43,823 nucleotides of DNA. Source: Actinomycetota bacterium. GTDB taxonomy: Bacteria > Actinomycetota > Acidimicrobiia > Acidimicrobiales > MedAcidi-G1. The position numbers were made by a program, and so were the translations under genes. Position 1 is the first letter of the stretch. Each line of letters begins with the position of its first letter. The stretch lies in NCBI GenBank assembly GCA_018673475.1, contig JABHCN010000015.1, forward strand, positions 1-43,823, in the 5' to 3' direction. The notes beneath the pieces are model-generated. The model was not told where the DNA came from. It saw only the letters and a program-made list of their open reading frames with translations, and made no database searches. Positions 24,987 through 32,452 of the stretch are shown piece by piece.

Positions 24987-26450
24987 GTGAGTCCCTCCCC
25001 GATGACAGACGGCCTTGTGGCAGTGGTGAAGCGGGAGTGCCCCGCCTGCCAACTGGTGGTTCCAGTCCTTGAACAACTGGCCGCTGGGGCCGGGCTGACG
25101 GTCTTCACCCAGGACGACCCGGCCTTCCCCGCCGATGCGCCGTGGGTTGTCGACGACACAGACCTTTCCGTGAGTTGGGGGCTCGACCTTGAGGCCGTCC
25201 CCACCCTGCTGCGGTTCGAGGGCGGTCAGGAGGTTGAACGCACCACAGGCTGGATGCGCGACGCATGGGAGGACCTGACCGGCCAGACCGGCCTTGGCCC
25301 CGACCTGCCGGCGTTCAAGCCCGGTTGAGGTTCGCTCACAGCCGACCCCGGGCGGGTCGACGAACTGAGGGCCAGGTACGGAACACCGGGTGACGACTCC
25401 GACTCCGACACACAACTCAGGTCACGTCATGTTCAGATCGCCTCACTCGAAGATGACGCCGAGGCCATGTTCGACAGAGGCTGGACCGACGGCCTTCCGG
25501 TCGTGCCACCCACCGAAGCCAGGGTCGAACGGATGCTCACCGGCACATCGCGGAGTCCGGCCGACCTCGTGGCTGTGGTCCCACCCGACCTGGTCGACTG
25601 CACGGTGGAGAAGGTCGCCATCAACGCCGTCATGGCGGGCTGCCTACCCGAGTACCTGCCAGTGGTGCTGACCGCTCTCGAAGCCGTGTGTACCGACGAC
25701 TTCAACATGCACGGCGTCCTTGCCACGACGATGTCGGTCGGGCCGGTACTTGTCGTGAGCGGGCCGATCACGGCAGAAATCAAGATGAACCACGGCATCA
25801 ACGTTCTCGGGCACGGCAACCGGGCCAACAGCACCATCGGCAGGGCAGTCCAACTCGTGATCCGCAACGTCGGCGGTGGTGCCCCGGGAGGCATCGACCG
25901 GGCCACCCTCGGCCACATGGGAAAGCAGGGCTTCTGCTTCGCCGAGGACCAGGTCGGCTCTCCATGGACCAGCCTCTCCGAGGACAGGGGTTTCGGTCCT
26001 GACCAGAACACGGTCACGGCCTTTGCCGGCGAAGGACCCCATATTCTCATGGACCAGAAGAGCCGATCAGCCGACTCGCTGACCCGCATGCTGGCCCAGT
26101 CCCTACTCGGATCAGTCTCGTCCCGTGTCGTGATGGGGATCGACGCAATGCTCGTGCTCTCCCCGGAGCACATGGCCAGGTACAGGGATGCCGGCTGGGA
26201 TCGCTCCCGGTTCATGGAGGAACTGGCAAGCCACCTGATGGTCGATGCCGACACCATCCTCATTGGATCCGGAGGAATAGAAGAGGGCCTACCGCAGGAC
26301 TTCACTGGCATGTCCCTGCCCAAGTTTCGGCCCGGTGGCCTACTCGTCGTCCACGCAGGTGGCCCTGCCGGGCTCTTCTCGGCAGTAATTGGAGGCTGGG
26401 TCAACGGCCCGACCGGCAGCGAACCCGTAACGAAGGAGATCACGCCATGA
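24987..26450 (+). CDS. Candidate selenoprotein: thioredoxin domain plus large unknown domain, in-frame UGA at 25326
   Basis: One frame runs from GTG 24987 to TGA 26450 (487 residues) with a single in-frame TGA at codon 114 (25326-25328). Residues 1-113 are thioredoxin-like: a CxxC in KRECPACQLVVPV, then VPTLLRFEGGQEVERTTGW. The UGA follows AFKPG and is followed by Gly-Ser, so the site reads PG-U-GS. Forty-six open codons link it to Met 25467 and the large domain (MFDRGWTDGLPVVPP, HGNRANSTIGRAVQLVIRN, FCFAEDQVGSPW, LPKFRPGGLLVVHAGG), which I cannot name. Met 25467 has neither a Shine-Dalgarno sequence nor a leaderless box, so a separate start there is unlikely. A SECIS-like hairpin follows the UGA. 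The stop overlaps the UGSC gene by 4 bases. The alternative is two genes, 24987-25328 and 25467-26450. Confidence 0.72.
25330..25365 (+). promoter_or_regulatory. SECIS-like hairpin after UGA 25326
   Basis: Inner stem CGACCC (25343-25348) with GGGTCG (25354-25359), apical loop CGGGC (25349-25353). The outer stem GTTCG (25330-25334) pairs with CGAAC (25361-25365). The loop begins 20 bases after the UGA and has G at position 2, as known bacterial SECIS elements do. Confidence 0.65.
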
Positions 26451-26986
26451 CAGGCACTTCCCAGACCGGCCTGACGGTCCTTGACCCGACGGCCGAGGGC
26501 CGCCCGGCCGAACGCGAGCTGACTCCCCGGGCAGAGACGCTCGCCGGCCTCACCGTCGGCCTGCTCGACATCTCCAAGCCACGCGGAAACGTGTTCCTCG
26601 ACAGGCTCGAGGAACACCTCGTGAAGATTGGTGCGGGCGTTGAGCGCTATGCCAAGCCGACCTTCGCCAAGCCTGCCCCCGTCGACCTTCGCCACGAGAT
26701 TGCGACCAACTGTGACGCTGTCATCGAAGCGCTCGCCGATTGAGGATCCTGTACGACGTGCAGTGTGCACGACATCGACGATCTTGAGCGACGGGGAGTT
26801 CCAGGCGTGTTCGTGGCCTCCGGCCCGTTCGAGGATGCGGCGGAAATCCAGGCCAGGGCCCTCGGCCTACCGGTCCGGCGCGTGTTCGTTGAGCACCCCA
26901 TCCAGGACAGAACCGACGAGGAAATGTCGGCGCTGGCGGACGACGCCGTAGGTGCCCTCGTCGCAGCCCTCACCGTTGACGGCTGA
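26447..26986 (+). CDS. UGSC-family selenoprotein, in-frame UGA at 26741
   Basis: The frame from ATG 26447 to TGA 26986 gives 179 residues if the TGA at codon 99 (26741-26743) is read as selenocysteine. The local sequence EALAD-U-GSCTTCSVHD is the Sec-Gly-Ser-Cys motif that names the UGSC family, first noticed as a selenoprotein in marine metagenomes. The part before it (VGLLDISKPRGNVFLDRLEE) and after it (RRGVPGVFVASGPFEDAA, RRVFVEHPIQDRTDEEM) form one alpha/beta domain; neither half makes sense alone. A hairpin with a 5-base loop lies 18 bases after the UGA. The ATG overlaps the upstream candidate selenoprotein by 4 bases (ATGA). The biochemical role of UGSC proteins is unknown; the extra cysteines at U+3 and U+6 suggest thiol/selenol redox chemistry. 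Confidence 0.85.
26757..26771 (+). promoter_or_regulatory. SECIS-like hairpin after UGA 26741
   Basis: CGTGC (26757-26761) pairs with GCACG (26767-26771) around loop AGTGT (G at position 2). The loop begins 18 bases after the UGA. Flanking GATC (26745-26748 and 26780-26783) could close a longer imperfect stem. Confidence 0.65.
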
Positions 26987-27046
26987 ATTCTGGACCTCCG
27001 GACAGGAACCAGTGGATCTGACACCGGCGCGCTAGCGTCATCCGCC

Positions 27047-27550
27047 GTGGCAGACACAGAGACAGTCCAGAACCCTGGCGAGATCCAGTTGCAGAGCCTG
27101 GAGGGAACCTCGCGTCCCGTCTCCGAGTGGCTGACGACCTTCCACATGGCTGCCGTTGTCCTGGACCCGTTCACCCATGAGAGTTCATGGATCCTCGATA
27201 CGGCCCGCCGCGTCCTTGACGCGTTCAGCGGTGCCGACGTTCGTGTCGCCTTCGTGATCAGCGGGACCGGCAGCGACGGAGCCGCCAGATTCATGGGACC
27301 GCTTGCCGAGTCAACCCTCTGCCTCGCCGACCCGGACCGTGGGTTCGCTCAATCCCTCGGTCTCACGACCCTTCCCGCATTTGTCGCCATCCGACATGAC
27401 GGCTCCACCATCGGTACAGCAGAGGGTTGGAATCCCGAGGCGTGGCGCAAGGTTGCCAGCGACCTTGCGGAGTTGACCGCATGGACCAGACCCGAGATCC
27501 CTGTGGCGGCAGACCCGGCCCCGTACGCCGGTACCCCTGCCACCTCCTGA
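27047..27550 (+). CDS. Thioredoxin-fold protein without active-site cysteines
   Basis: The 167-residue protein looks like a thioredoxin/peroxiredoxin-type fold: FHMAAVVLDPFTHESSWILDTARR occupies the place of the active-site strand and helix, and LGLTTLPAFVAIRHDGSTIG gives the cis-Pro loop and last strands. No CxxC is present. The only cysteine lies in STLCLADPD, away from the usual site, so it cannot act as a classical thioredoxin. GTG 27047 has TAGCGT 8 bases upstream, so it may have its own leaderless transcript 60 bases after the UGSC gene. A scaffold or binding role for the redox locus is inference. Confidence 0.7.
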   Translation: MADTETVQNPGEIQLQSLEGTSRPVSEWLTTFHMAAVVLDPFTHESSWILDTARRVLDAFSGADVRVAFVISGTGSDGAARFMGPLAESTLCLADPDRGFAQSLGLTTLPAFVAIRHDGSTIGTAEGWNPEAWRKVASDLAELTAWTRPEIPVAADPAPYAGTPATS

Positions 27551-27602
27551 CGAACAACTCGCCCCGGCCGGGATCTCCCCGGTTGATGAGCCTGCCGGTA
27601 GG

Positions 27603-27608
27603 TAGGGT
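27603..27608 (+). promoter_or_regulatory. -10 box, leaderless
   Basis: TAGGGT, 6 bases before GTG 27615; this spacing favours GTG 27615 over the TTG at 27609. Confidence 0.45.
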
Positions 27609-27614
27609 TTGTCG

Positions 27615-28535
27615 GTGACCCGACCAGTGGCGGTGGCTCCCGATACGAGGCCTCCCATGTACGAGGCGATGTGCTCAGCTGTCAAACGGGCTGGTGCCGA
27701 ACTGGTCGACCCCGTAGATGCAGAGGGCCTGGTCTGGGCCGACCCGGCTCGGCCCGACCTGTTCCCGTCGACCATCCAGGGAGCCGACTCCCTGAGCTGG
27801 GTGCAACTGCCCTATGCGGGGATCGAGCCGTTCGCACACCACCTCGACACCCGTCTCAGGTGGACCTGTGGCAAGGGGGTCTACGCACCCGCAGTAGCTG
27901 AGACGGTGCTGGCGCTCATCCTGGCTACCTGCAAGAACCTCCACGGCTACTCCCGGGCCAGCACCTGGTCGGGCCCCGCTGGCCGCCAGCTGGCCAACTC
28001 CCGTATCACCGTGCTGGGAGGCGGAGGCATCGCTACCAGCCTCCTGCCCCTGCTTGCACCCTTTGACTGCCAGACGACTGTTGTCAGACGAAGCGGCGCC
28101 GCGCTCCCCGGAGCTGACCACACGGTCACCGTCGACCTCCTCGACGACGTCCTACCCGAGACCGACATCCTGGTTCTGGCCCTTGCCCTGACCCGCGAGA
28201 CCACCGGGATGATCGACTCACGCAGGATGGGCCTGCTACCTGACGACGCCTGGATCGTGAACGTGGCCCGAGGTGGCCACATCGTCACCGATGACCTCGT
28301 AGCAGCCCTCACCCAGCGCAGCATCGGGGGCGCAGCGCTCGATGTCACCGACCCGGAACCCCTACCCGATGGCCATCCGCTCTGGTCCCTTCCGAATTGC
28401 CTGATAACTCCCCACATCGGCAACACACCAGAGACCGGCCTCGCTCTGCTCCTCCCGTTCGTCGAGGAGAACGTACGGCGCTTCGTGGAACACAGGGACC
28501 TGCTGGCCACAGTTGACGTGGCCCTCGGTTACTGA
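27615..28535 (+). CDS. D-isomer-specific 2-hydroxyacid dehydrogenase
   Basis: An NAD(P)-dependent 2-hydroxyacid dehydrogenase of about 306 residues. The N-terminal substrate domain has QLPYAGIEPF; the cofactor site ITVLGGGGIATSLLPLL is near residue 133. The catalytic arginine is in NVARGGHIVTDDLV, the acid in LDVTDPEPLPDGHPLW and the histidine in NCLITPHIGNT, the complete D-hydroxyacid dehydrogenase triad. The GxGxxG motif reads GGGGIA, slightly divergent at the last Gly. The substrate (glyoxylate, phosphoglycerate-like or other) cannot be set. It stands alone, 64 bases after the thioredoxin-fold gene. Confidence 0.9.
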   Translation: MTRPVAVAPDTRPPMYEAMCSAVKRAGAELVDPVDAEGLVWADPARPDLFPSTIQGADSLSWVQLPYAGIEPFAHHLDTRLRWTCGKGVYAPAVAETVLALILATCKNLHGYSRASTWSGPAGRQLANSRITVLGGGGIATSLLPLLAPFDCQTTVVRRSGAALPGADHTVTVDLLDDVLPETDILVLALALTRETTGMIDSRRMGLLPDDAWIVNVARGGHIVTDDLVAALTQRSIGGAALDVTDPEPLPDGHPLWSLPNCLITPHIGNTPETGLALLLPFVEENVRRFVEHRDLLATVDVALGY

Positions 28536-28565
28536 GAACCCACAGGTGAGAAGGGTGGACCATCG

Positions 28566-28949
28566 ATGACTGGGGGTATCGGAAGCTTGGCCGCTGCCGT
28601 ATTGGCCATCGTGTTCGTGGTCGCAGCCGGTTCCAAGCTCCGTGACCCCCTGGCCACGCGCAGAACCCTTCGGGGCTTCGGCCTGCCCAACCCCCGCCTG
28701 CTTGCCGTGGTGCTACCCGTGACCGAGGGAGCAACCGCTCTGTTGCTGGTTGTCAACCCACGAACCGGTGGCCCATGCGCTGTTGCCCTCCTGGCGGCCT
28801 TCACAACACTGATCGCAGGCCGCCTCATGGCAGGCCACCACGATGCATGTGGCTGTTTCGGGGCATGGTCCCGCCGGTCCCTCTCGTGGAGGGACATCGC
28901 ACGCAACCTGGTTCTGATCGGACTCGGGGTTGCATCCACGCTGGGCTGA
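28566..28949 (+). CDS. MauE/DoxX-like four-helix membrane protein
   Basis: The 127-residue membrane protein has about four hydrophobic helices (near 5-20, 45-62, 70-88 and 108-125). The loop ACGCFGAW is the hallmark of MauE-type proteins, where the C-x-C pair is thought to handle disulfide exchange at the membrane, as in methylamine dehydrogenase maturation; GSKLRDP near the start is also typical. A GGTGG sequence lies before ATG 28566. It lies in a locus of thiol/selenol proteins, so a role in moving reducing or oxidising power across the membrane is attractive but unproven. Confidence 0.85.
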   Translation: MTGGIGSLAAAVLAIVFVVAAGSKLRDPLATRRTLRGFGLPNPRLLAVVLPVTEGATALLLVVNPRTGGPCAVALLAAFTTLIAGRLMAGHHDACGCFGAWSRRSLSWRDIARNLVLIGLGVASTLG

Positions 28950-28984
28950 GACCGGTCGCAGCCAGTTTGCTACCGTCCCAACCA

Positions 28985-29015
28985 CGAAGGTGGAACCCAG
29001 CAGACACCACCTTCG
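28985..29015 (+). repeat. Nine-base perfect inverted repeat in the 5' leader
   Basis: CGAAGGTGG (28985-28993) and CCACCTTCG (29007-29015) flank a 13-base spacer; a further CCACCTTG copy follows at 29023-29030. It begins about 9 bases after a TACCGT box (28971-28976), so it would form a hairpin at the very 5' end of the mRNA or be an operator at the transcription start. Confidence 0.5.
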
Positions 29016-29043
29016 GGCACGACCACCTTGAGGAGACCAGGCC

Positions 29044-29775
29044 ATGGATGCACTGACCGCCGCCCGCCACACAGCCACGCCGATCGGCGACCTGGGAGCC
29101 AGGTTCATGCTTGATGGCCTCGCCTACAAGCGCGGAGCCGAGTTGGGACTGCCGTCGGGAATGGGCACCTACGTGCTCGGGCGTCTGGGGGTGATGGGCG
29201 ATGTGGACCTTGACGCTGCCGTGGCTGCCGCCTTCTTCTGGAACCCTGACACGATTGCCACCAACTGGTCCGCCGACGATTCAGCTGTCACCCCGTCTGC
29301 TGCAGCCCCCCTGTACGGCCAGGTGTGCGTTGAGCGCGGCCGGGTCTACCTGGCCGGCTTCGAGGGCGCCGCTCGCCTCGCCGAGTTGCTGGAACGGGTC
29401 GTCGACTCAGCCGACGACACCGATGCCGACCTGTTCGCCGGCTGGCGCGATCTGGAACGACCGACAGACCCGGAGGGTCGGGCCTACCTGCTCACACAGG
29501 TGGCCAGGGAACTCCGTTTCTGCCGACACGTCACTGTCGTCCAGGCGGCCGGAGCCAATCCGCTGGCACTGGTCCTCACCAAGGGCGGTGAGGCCAACGC
29601 CAACCTGTTCGGCTGGAACGACCTGTCCTGTGGTCCTCTGGACCCCGAGGCCCACGCATCAATCGAGGCCGCGACCGACCAGGCTGCGGCGGCCGACCTG
29701 CAGTGCCTCACCAGCGACGAAAGGGCCGAACTGGTGGAGTTGGCCAGTGCCGCCCTCGCGCACGGAACCGCCTGA
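29044..29775 (+). CDS. SCO6745-like actinobacterial protein
   Basis: A soluble, mainly helical protein of 243 residues resembling the conserved actinobacterial group named after Streptomyces SCO6745. Typical features are the pairing of two similar helical halves, ARRHT-like starts, and the AAFFWNPD segment near residue 60. The second half has LRFCRHVTVVQAAGANPLALVLTKGG and the Trp in FGWNDL. The function is unknown. ATG 29044 has GAGGAGA 8 bases upstream, and the leader holds a strong inverted repeat. The stop codon is the first triplet of a tandem repeat array. The family name is from memory of the pattern and is moderately sure. Confidence 0.75.
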   Translation: MDALTAARHTATPIGDLGARFMLDGLAYKRGAELGLPSGMGTYVLGRLGVMGDVDLDAAVAAAFFWNPDTIATNWSADDSAVTPSAAAPLYGQVCVERGRVYLAGFEGAARLAELLERVVDSADDTDADLFAGWRDLERPTDPEGRAYLLTQVARELRFCRHVTVVQAAGANPLALVLTKGGEANANLFGWNDLSCGPLDPEAHASIEAATDQAAAADLQCLTSDERAELVELASAALAHGTA

Positions 29776-29864
29776 CACGCACTCCTACTGACACGCACTC
29801 CTACTGACACTCCCACTGACACTCCCACTGACACTCCCACTGACACTCCCACTGACACTCCTTC
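29773..29864. repeat. Tandem repeat array, 16-bp and 12-bp units
   Basis: Two copies of the 16-base TGACACGCACTCCTAC (29773-29804) are followed by four perfect copies of the 12-base TGACACTCCCAC (29805-29852) and one degenerate copy (29853-29864). The array contains the stop codon of the 29044 gene and fills the gap to the acyl-CoA ligase gene. The two units share the TGACAC start and a CTCC core. Every unit begins with TGA. Confidence 0.95.
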
Positions 29865-29894
29865 TAACAGCGACCAGAATAGAGAGCACCTTCA

Positions 29895-31517
29895 ATGGAT
29901 GGCCTGATGATGGACAACCCCCTGTCCCTGATCCACCTCTTCGACCGCGCCACCAACCTGTTTGCCGACAAGCAGATAGTGACGGCAACACCAGGCGGCC
30001 GGGAGCGCCTGTCCTATGGCGACTGGGGCGAGCGAACCCGTCGCCTGGGTGGGGTCCTCGACGACCTCGGCATCAGCGACGACGGTCGGGTCGCCACATT
30101 CGCATGGAACACCTCCCGCCACCTCGAGCTCTACTTTGCCCCACCCTGCACCGGAAGGGTCGCCCACACCCTGAACCTGCGCCTCTTCCCCGACCAGCTC
30201 ACCTACATCGCCAACCACGCCGAGGACGAGGTCATCTTCGTCGACCAGTCCGTGGCAGGCCTGATCTGGCCGCTCATGGACACGTTCGACACGGTGCGAC
30301 ACGTTGTCCTCATGGACGACGGCGCTCCGGCACCCGACGCCGACGCCATCAGGGCCGAGGTACACGACTACGAGGAACTCCTCGAAGCTGCCTCACCGGT
30401 GGAGTGGACCCGCGTCGACGAGAACCGCGCAGGGTCGATGATGTACACCTCGGGAACCACGGGTGACCCCAAGGGGGTCGTCTACTCGCACCGCTCGATG
30501 GTGCTCCACACCTTCGGCGCAATGATGGCCGACACACTCGGTGTGAACGAGAGGGATGTGATCCTGCCGGTAGTACCCATGTTCCACGCCAACTCATGGG
30601 GCCTGGCTCACGCCGGTGTGGCCACAGGAGCAACGCTGGTAATGCCGGGAGCCAACCTCACCCCCGGCGCCCTCGCCGACCTCGTCGAGACCGAGGGGGT
30701 CAGCCTCGCCGCCGGCGTCCCCACGATCTGGATGGGTGTGCTCCCGGAACTCGAGGGCCGCGACCTCTCTGCCCTCCGCGCCATTCCGTGCGGAGGCTCA
30801 GCCGTACCCCGCACCCTCTCGGAGGGTTACCGCAAGATAACGGGCCTGCCCCTGCTACAGGCATGGGGCATGACCGAGACCAGCCCGCTGGCAGCGGTCT
30901 GCCAGATCAAGTCGACCCTCGACCACCTTGACGACGACGCCAAGGCTGACCTTCGAACCACGGTCGGTCTGGTGTCACCAGGGGTCGACTTCCGCATCGC
31001 CGATGCCGACACGGGCGAGGAGGTCGCCTGGGATGGCGAGTCCAGAGGCGAACTACAGGTCCGAGGGCCGTGGATCGCCCGCACCTACTACAACGACGAC
31101 CGTTCAGCCGACTCGTTCACCGACGACGGCTGGCTCAGGACCGGCGACGTGGCGACCGCAGACTCCGAGGGCTACATCCGCCTGGTGGACCGAACCAAGG
31201 ACCTGATCAAGTCCGGCGGAGAGTGGATCAGCTCGGTCGAGCTGGAGAACGAGATCATGGCGCACCCCGACGTGGCCGAGGCGGCCGTAATCGGTATTGC
31301 CTCGACCAGGTGGGGTGAGCGGGCCATGGCATGTGTCGTGACCGCCGAGGGTGCGACCCTCAGCGCCGACGAGATCCTCGCATGGCTGGACGGACGGGTG
31401 GTCAAGTGGTGGATGCCCGACAGGGTCGAGTTCATCGACGAGGTGCCCAAGACATCGGTGGGCAAGTTCTCCAAGAAGACGCTCCGCGACCGCTTCGCCG
31501 ACGTGCTGGTGGACTGA
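29895..31517 (+). CDS. Acyl-CoA synthetase (AMP-binding, medium/long-chain type)
   Basis: A 540-residue ANL-superfamily ligase that activates a fatty acid with ATP and joins it to CoA. Motifs: A3 MMYTSGTTGDPKGVVYSH (near 179-196), A5 LLQAWGMTETSPLA, the A7-A8 region WLRTGDVATADSEGYIRLVDRTKDL with GGEWISS, and the catalytic lysine in TSVGKFSKKTL. The MDGLMMDNPLSL start resembles medium-chain acyl-CoA ligases of proteobacteria and actinobacteria. It is preceded by the tandem repeat array and followed by an independent gene. A second, quite different acyl-CoA ligase lies at 40173. Confidence 0.93.
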   Translation: MDGLMMDNPLSLIHLFDRATNLFADKQIVTATPGGRERLSYGDWGERTRRLGGVLDDLGISDDGRVATFAWNTSRHLELYFAPPCTGRVAHTLNLRLFPDQLTYIANHAEDEVIFVDQSVAGLIWPLMDTFDTVRHVVLMDDGAPAPDADAIRAEVHDYEELLEAASPVEWTRVDENRAGSMMYTSGTTGDPKGVVYSHRSMVLHTFGAMMADTLGVNERDVILPVVPMFHANSWGLAHAGVATGATLVMPGANLTPGALADLVETEGVSLAAGVPTIWMGVLPELEGRDLSALRAIPCGGSAVPRTLSEGYRKITGLPLLQAWGMTETSPLAAVCQIKSTLDHLDDDAKADLRTTVGLVSPGVDFRIADADTGEEVAWDGESRGELQVRGPWIARTYYNDDRSADSFTDDGWLRTGDVATADSEGYIRLVDRTKDLIKSGGEWISSVELENEIMAHPDVAEAAVIGIASTRWGERAMACVVTAEGATLSADEILAWLDGRVVKWWMPDRVEFIDEVPKTSVGKFSKKTLRDRFADVLVD

Positions 31518-31583
31518 GATCGGGCTGCAGGTTGAGACCGGGATGGTTGGCGCTGGCTCCGGATCGTGTCATGATTAGCCGGT

Positions 31584-31610
31584 CGCGGTCACACAATCCT
31601 GTGAACCGCG
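31584..31610 (+). promoter_or_regulatory. Long hairpin upstream of the urate-hydroxylase-like gene
   Basis: CGCGGTCACA (31584-31593) pairs with TGTG-A-ACCGCG (31600-31610) with a single bulged A and the 6-base loop CAATCC. It lies 46 bases before the GTG start, in the leader or promoter, so it may be an operator or an RNA hairpin. Confidence 0.45.
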
Positions 31611-31655
31611 CAGCAATTCTGACAAGTAGGCCAAGCATCAACAGAGGGGACCCCT

Positions 31656-32399
31656 GTGGAACTGTTCAGCGAATGGATGGGTATTGCCGGAGGTGGACAG
31701 GCCATGGGCCGGTTCGCCCACTACCTGGGTGGAATCACCTGGATAGGCCTCCTCTACTTCTTCAACTTCATCCAGGGCTCTGCCTTCGGCGAGATGGGCG
31801 AGGCCGCCCGGGGTGAGGCCCTCCGCAAGATCACCTGGCGCACGCTGTGGTGGTTCCGATGGGCGGCAGCCCTCACCTGGGTGTCGGGCATCTGGATCCT
31901 GGCCCACCAGGAGGTCCTGTCAAGCACCACCTACTGGCAGTCCGCAGCGGGAATGGGAATCCTCTTCGGAGCCCTGCTCGGCACGACCATGGCAGCCAAC
32001 GTCTGGATGGTTATCTGGCCCGCACAGCAGATCGTGATTGGCTCGTCGGTGGCAGTGGCCGACGGCGGCGAGGCCGACCCGGCAGCACCTGCCGCCGCCA
32101 AGCGGGCGGGTCGGGCCAGCCGGGTCAACACCCTGTTCTCCATCCCCCTCATCTTCATGATGATGTGGCCGAGCCACTTCGGTGGTCCCAACTTCGGTAC
32201 TCCCGACTCGGGTTCACGGATTGTGCTCTGGATCGTGTTCGCCGTCATCTGGATCGCCATGGAGCTCTCGGCGCTCGGCAAGGTGGGCGGATACGACGGT
32301 GTCCTGAACCGGATCACCCTCGACAAGCACACAGACACCATCAAGTACGGATTCGCCATCACCGTGGTGCTCTACGTGCTCTTTGAGATCCTGGGCTGA
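31656..32399 (+). CDS. Urate hydroxylase PuuD-like N-terminal membrane protein
   Basis: An integral membrane protein of 247 residues resembling the N-terminal membrane domain of urate hydroxylase PuuD (Urate_ox_N). Signs are GGITWIGLLYFFNFIQG, RTLWWFRWAAALTWVSGIW, the His/Trp-rich helices (NVWMVIWPAQQIVIG) and FMMMWPSHFGG. About five or six membrane segments are visible. The C-terminal cytochrome c domain of full-length PuuD is absent: no CxxCH occurs. It may be a stand-alone version that uses an external electron acceptor, or may serve another function. GTG 31656 has AGAGGGG upstream. No other purine-degradation gene is near. A hairpin follows. Confidence 0.78.
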   Translation: MELFSEWMGIAGGGQAMGRFAHYLGGITWIGLLYFFNFIQGSAFGEMGEAARGEALRKITWRTLWWFRWAAALTWVSGIWILAHQEVLSSTTYWQSAAGMGILFGALLGTTMAANVWMVIWPAQQIVIGSSVAVADGGEADPAAPAAAKRAGRASRVNTLFSIPLIFMMMWPSHFGGPNFGTPDSGSRIVLWIVFAVIWIAMELSALGKVGGYDGVLNRITLDKHTDTIKYGFAITVVLYVLFEILG

Positions 32400-32425
32400 G
32401 CAACCACCACACACATTCTGACGCT

Positions 32426-32452
32426 GCGACCCGTCCCTCTGGGGCGGGTCGC
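32426..32452 (+). terminator. Strong GC hairpin after the PuuD-like gene
   Basis: GCGACCCG (32426-32433) pairs with CGGGTCGC (32445-32452). CCC and GGG extend the stem past a T-G pair, with loop TCT. No T tract follows, but the stem is long and lies 27 bases after the stop. Confidence 0.6.

Noticed and set aside
26741-26765. Frameshift or pseudogene explanation for the split UGSC gene
   Set aside because: Both halves are in the same frame, the break is a single TGA at the exact Sec position of the family, and coding quality does not drop.
25433-26770. Minus-strand 445-codon open frame across the selenoprotein locus
   Set aside because: It is the antisense of well-supported plus-strand genes, has Ser/Arg/Pro-rich low-information sequence and no recognisable motif.
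29484-29858. Minus-strand ORF starting with Ser-Val-Gly-Val repeats
   Set aside because: Produced by reading the 12-base tandem repeat backwards; the rest is antisense to the SCO6745-like gene.
29773-29864. CRISPR array
   Set aside because: The units are directly abutting 12- and 16-base repeats with no spacers and no cas genes nearby.
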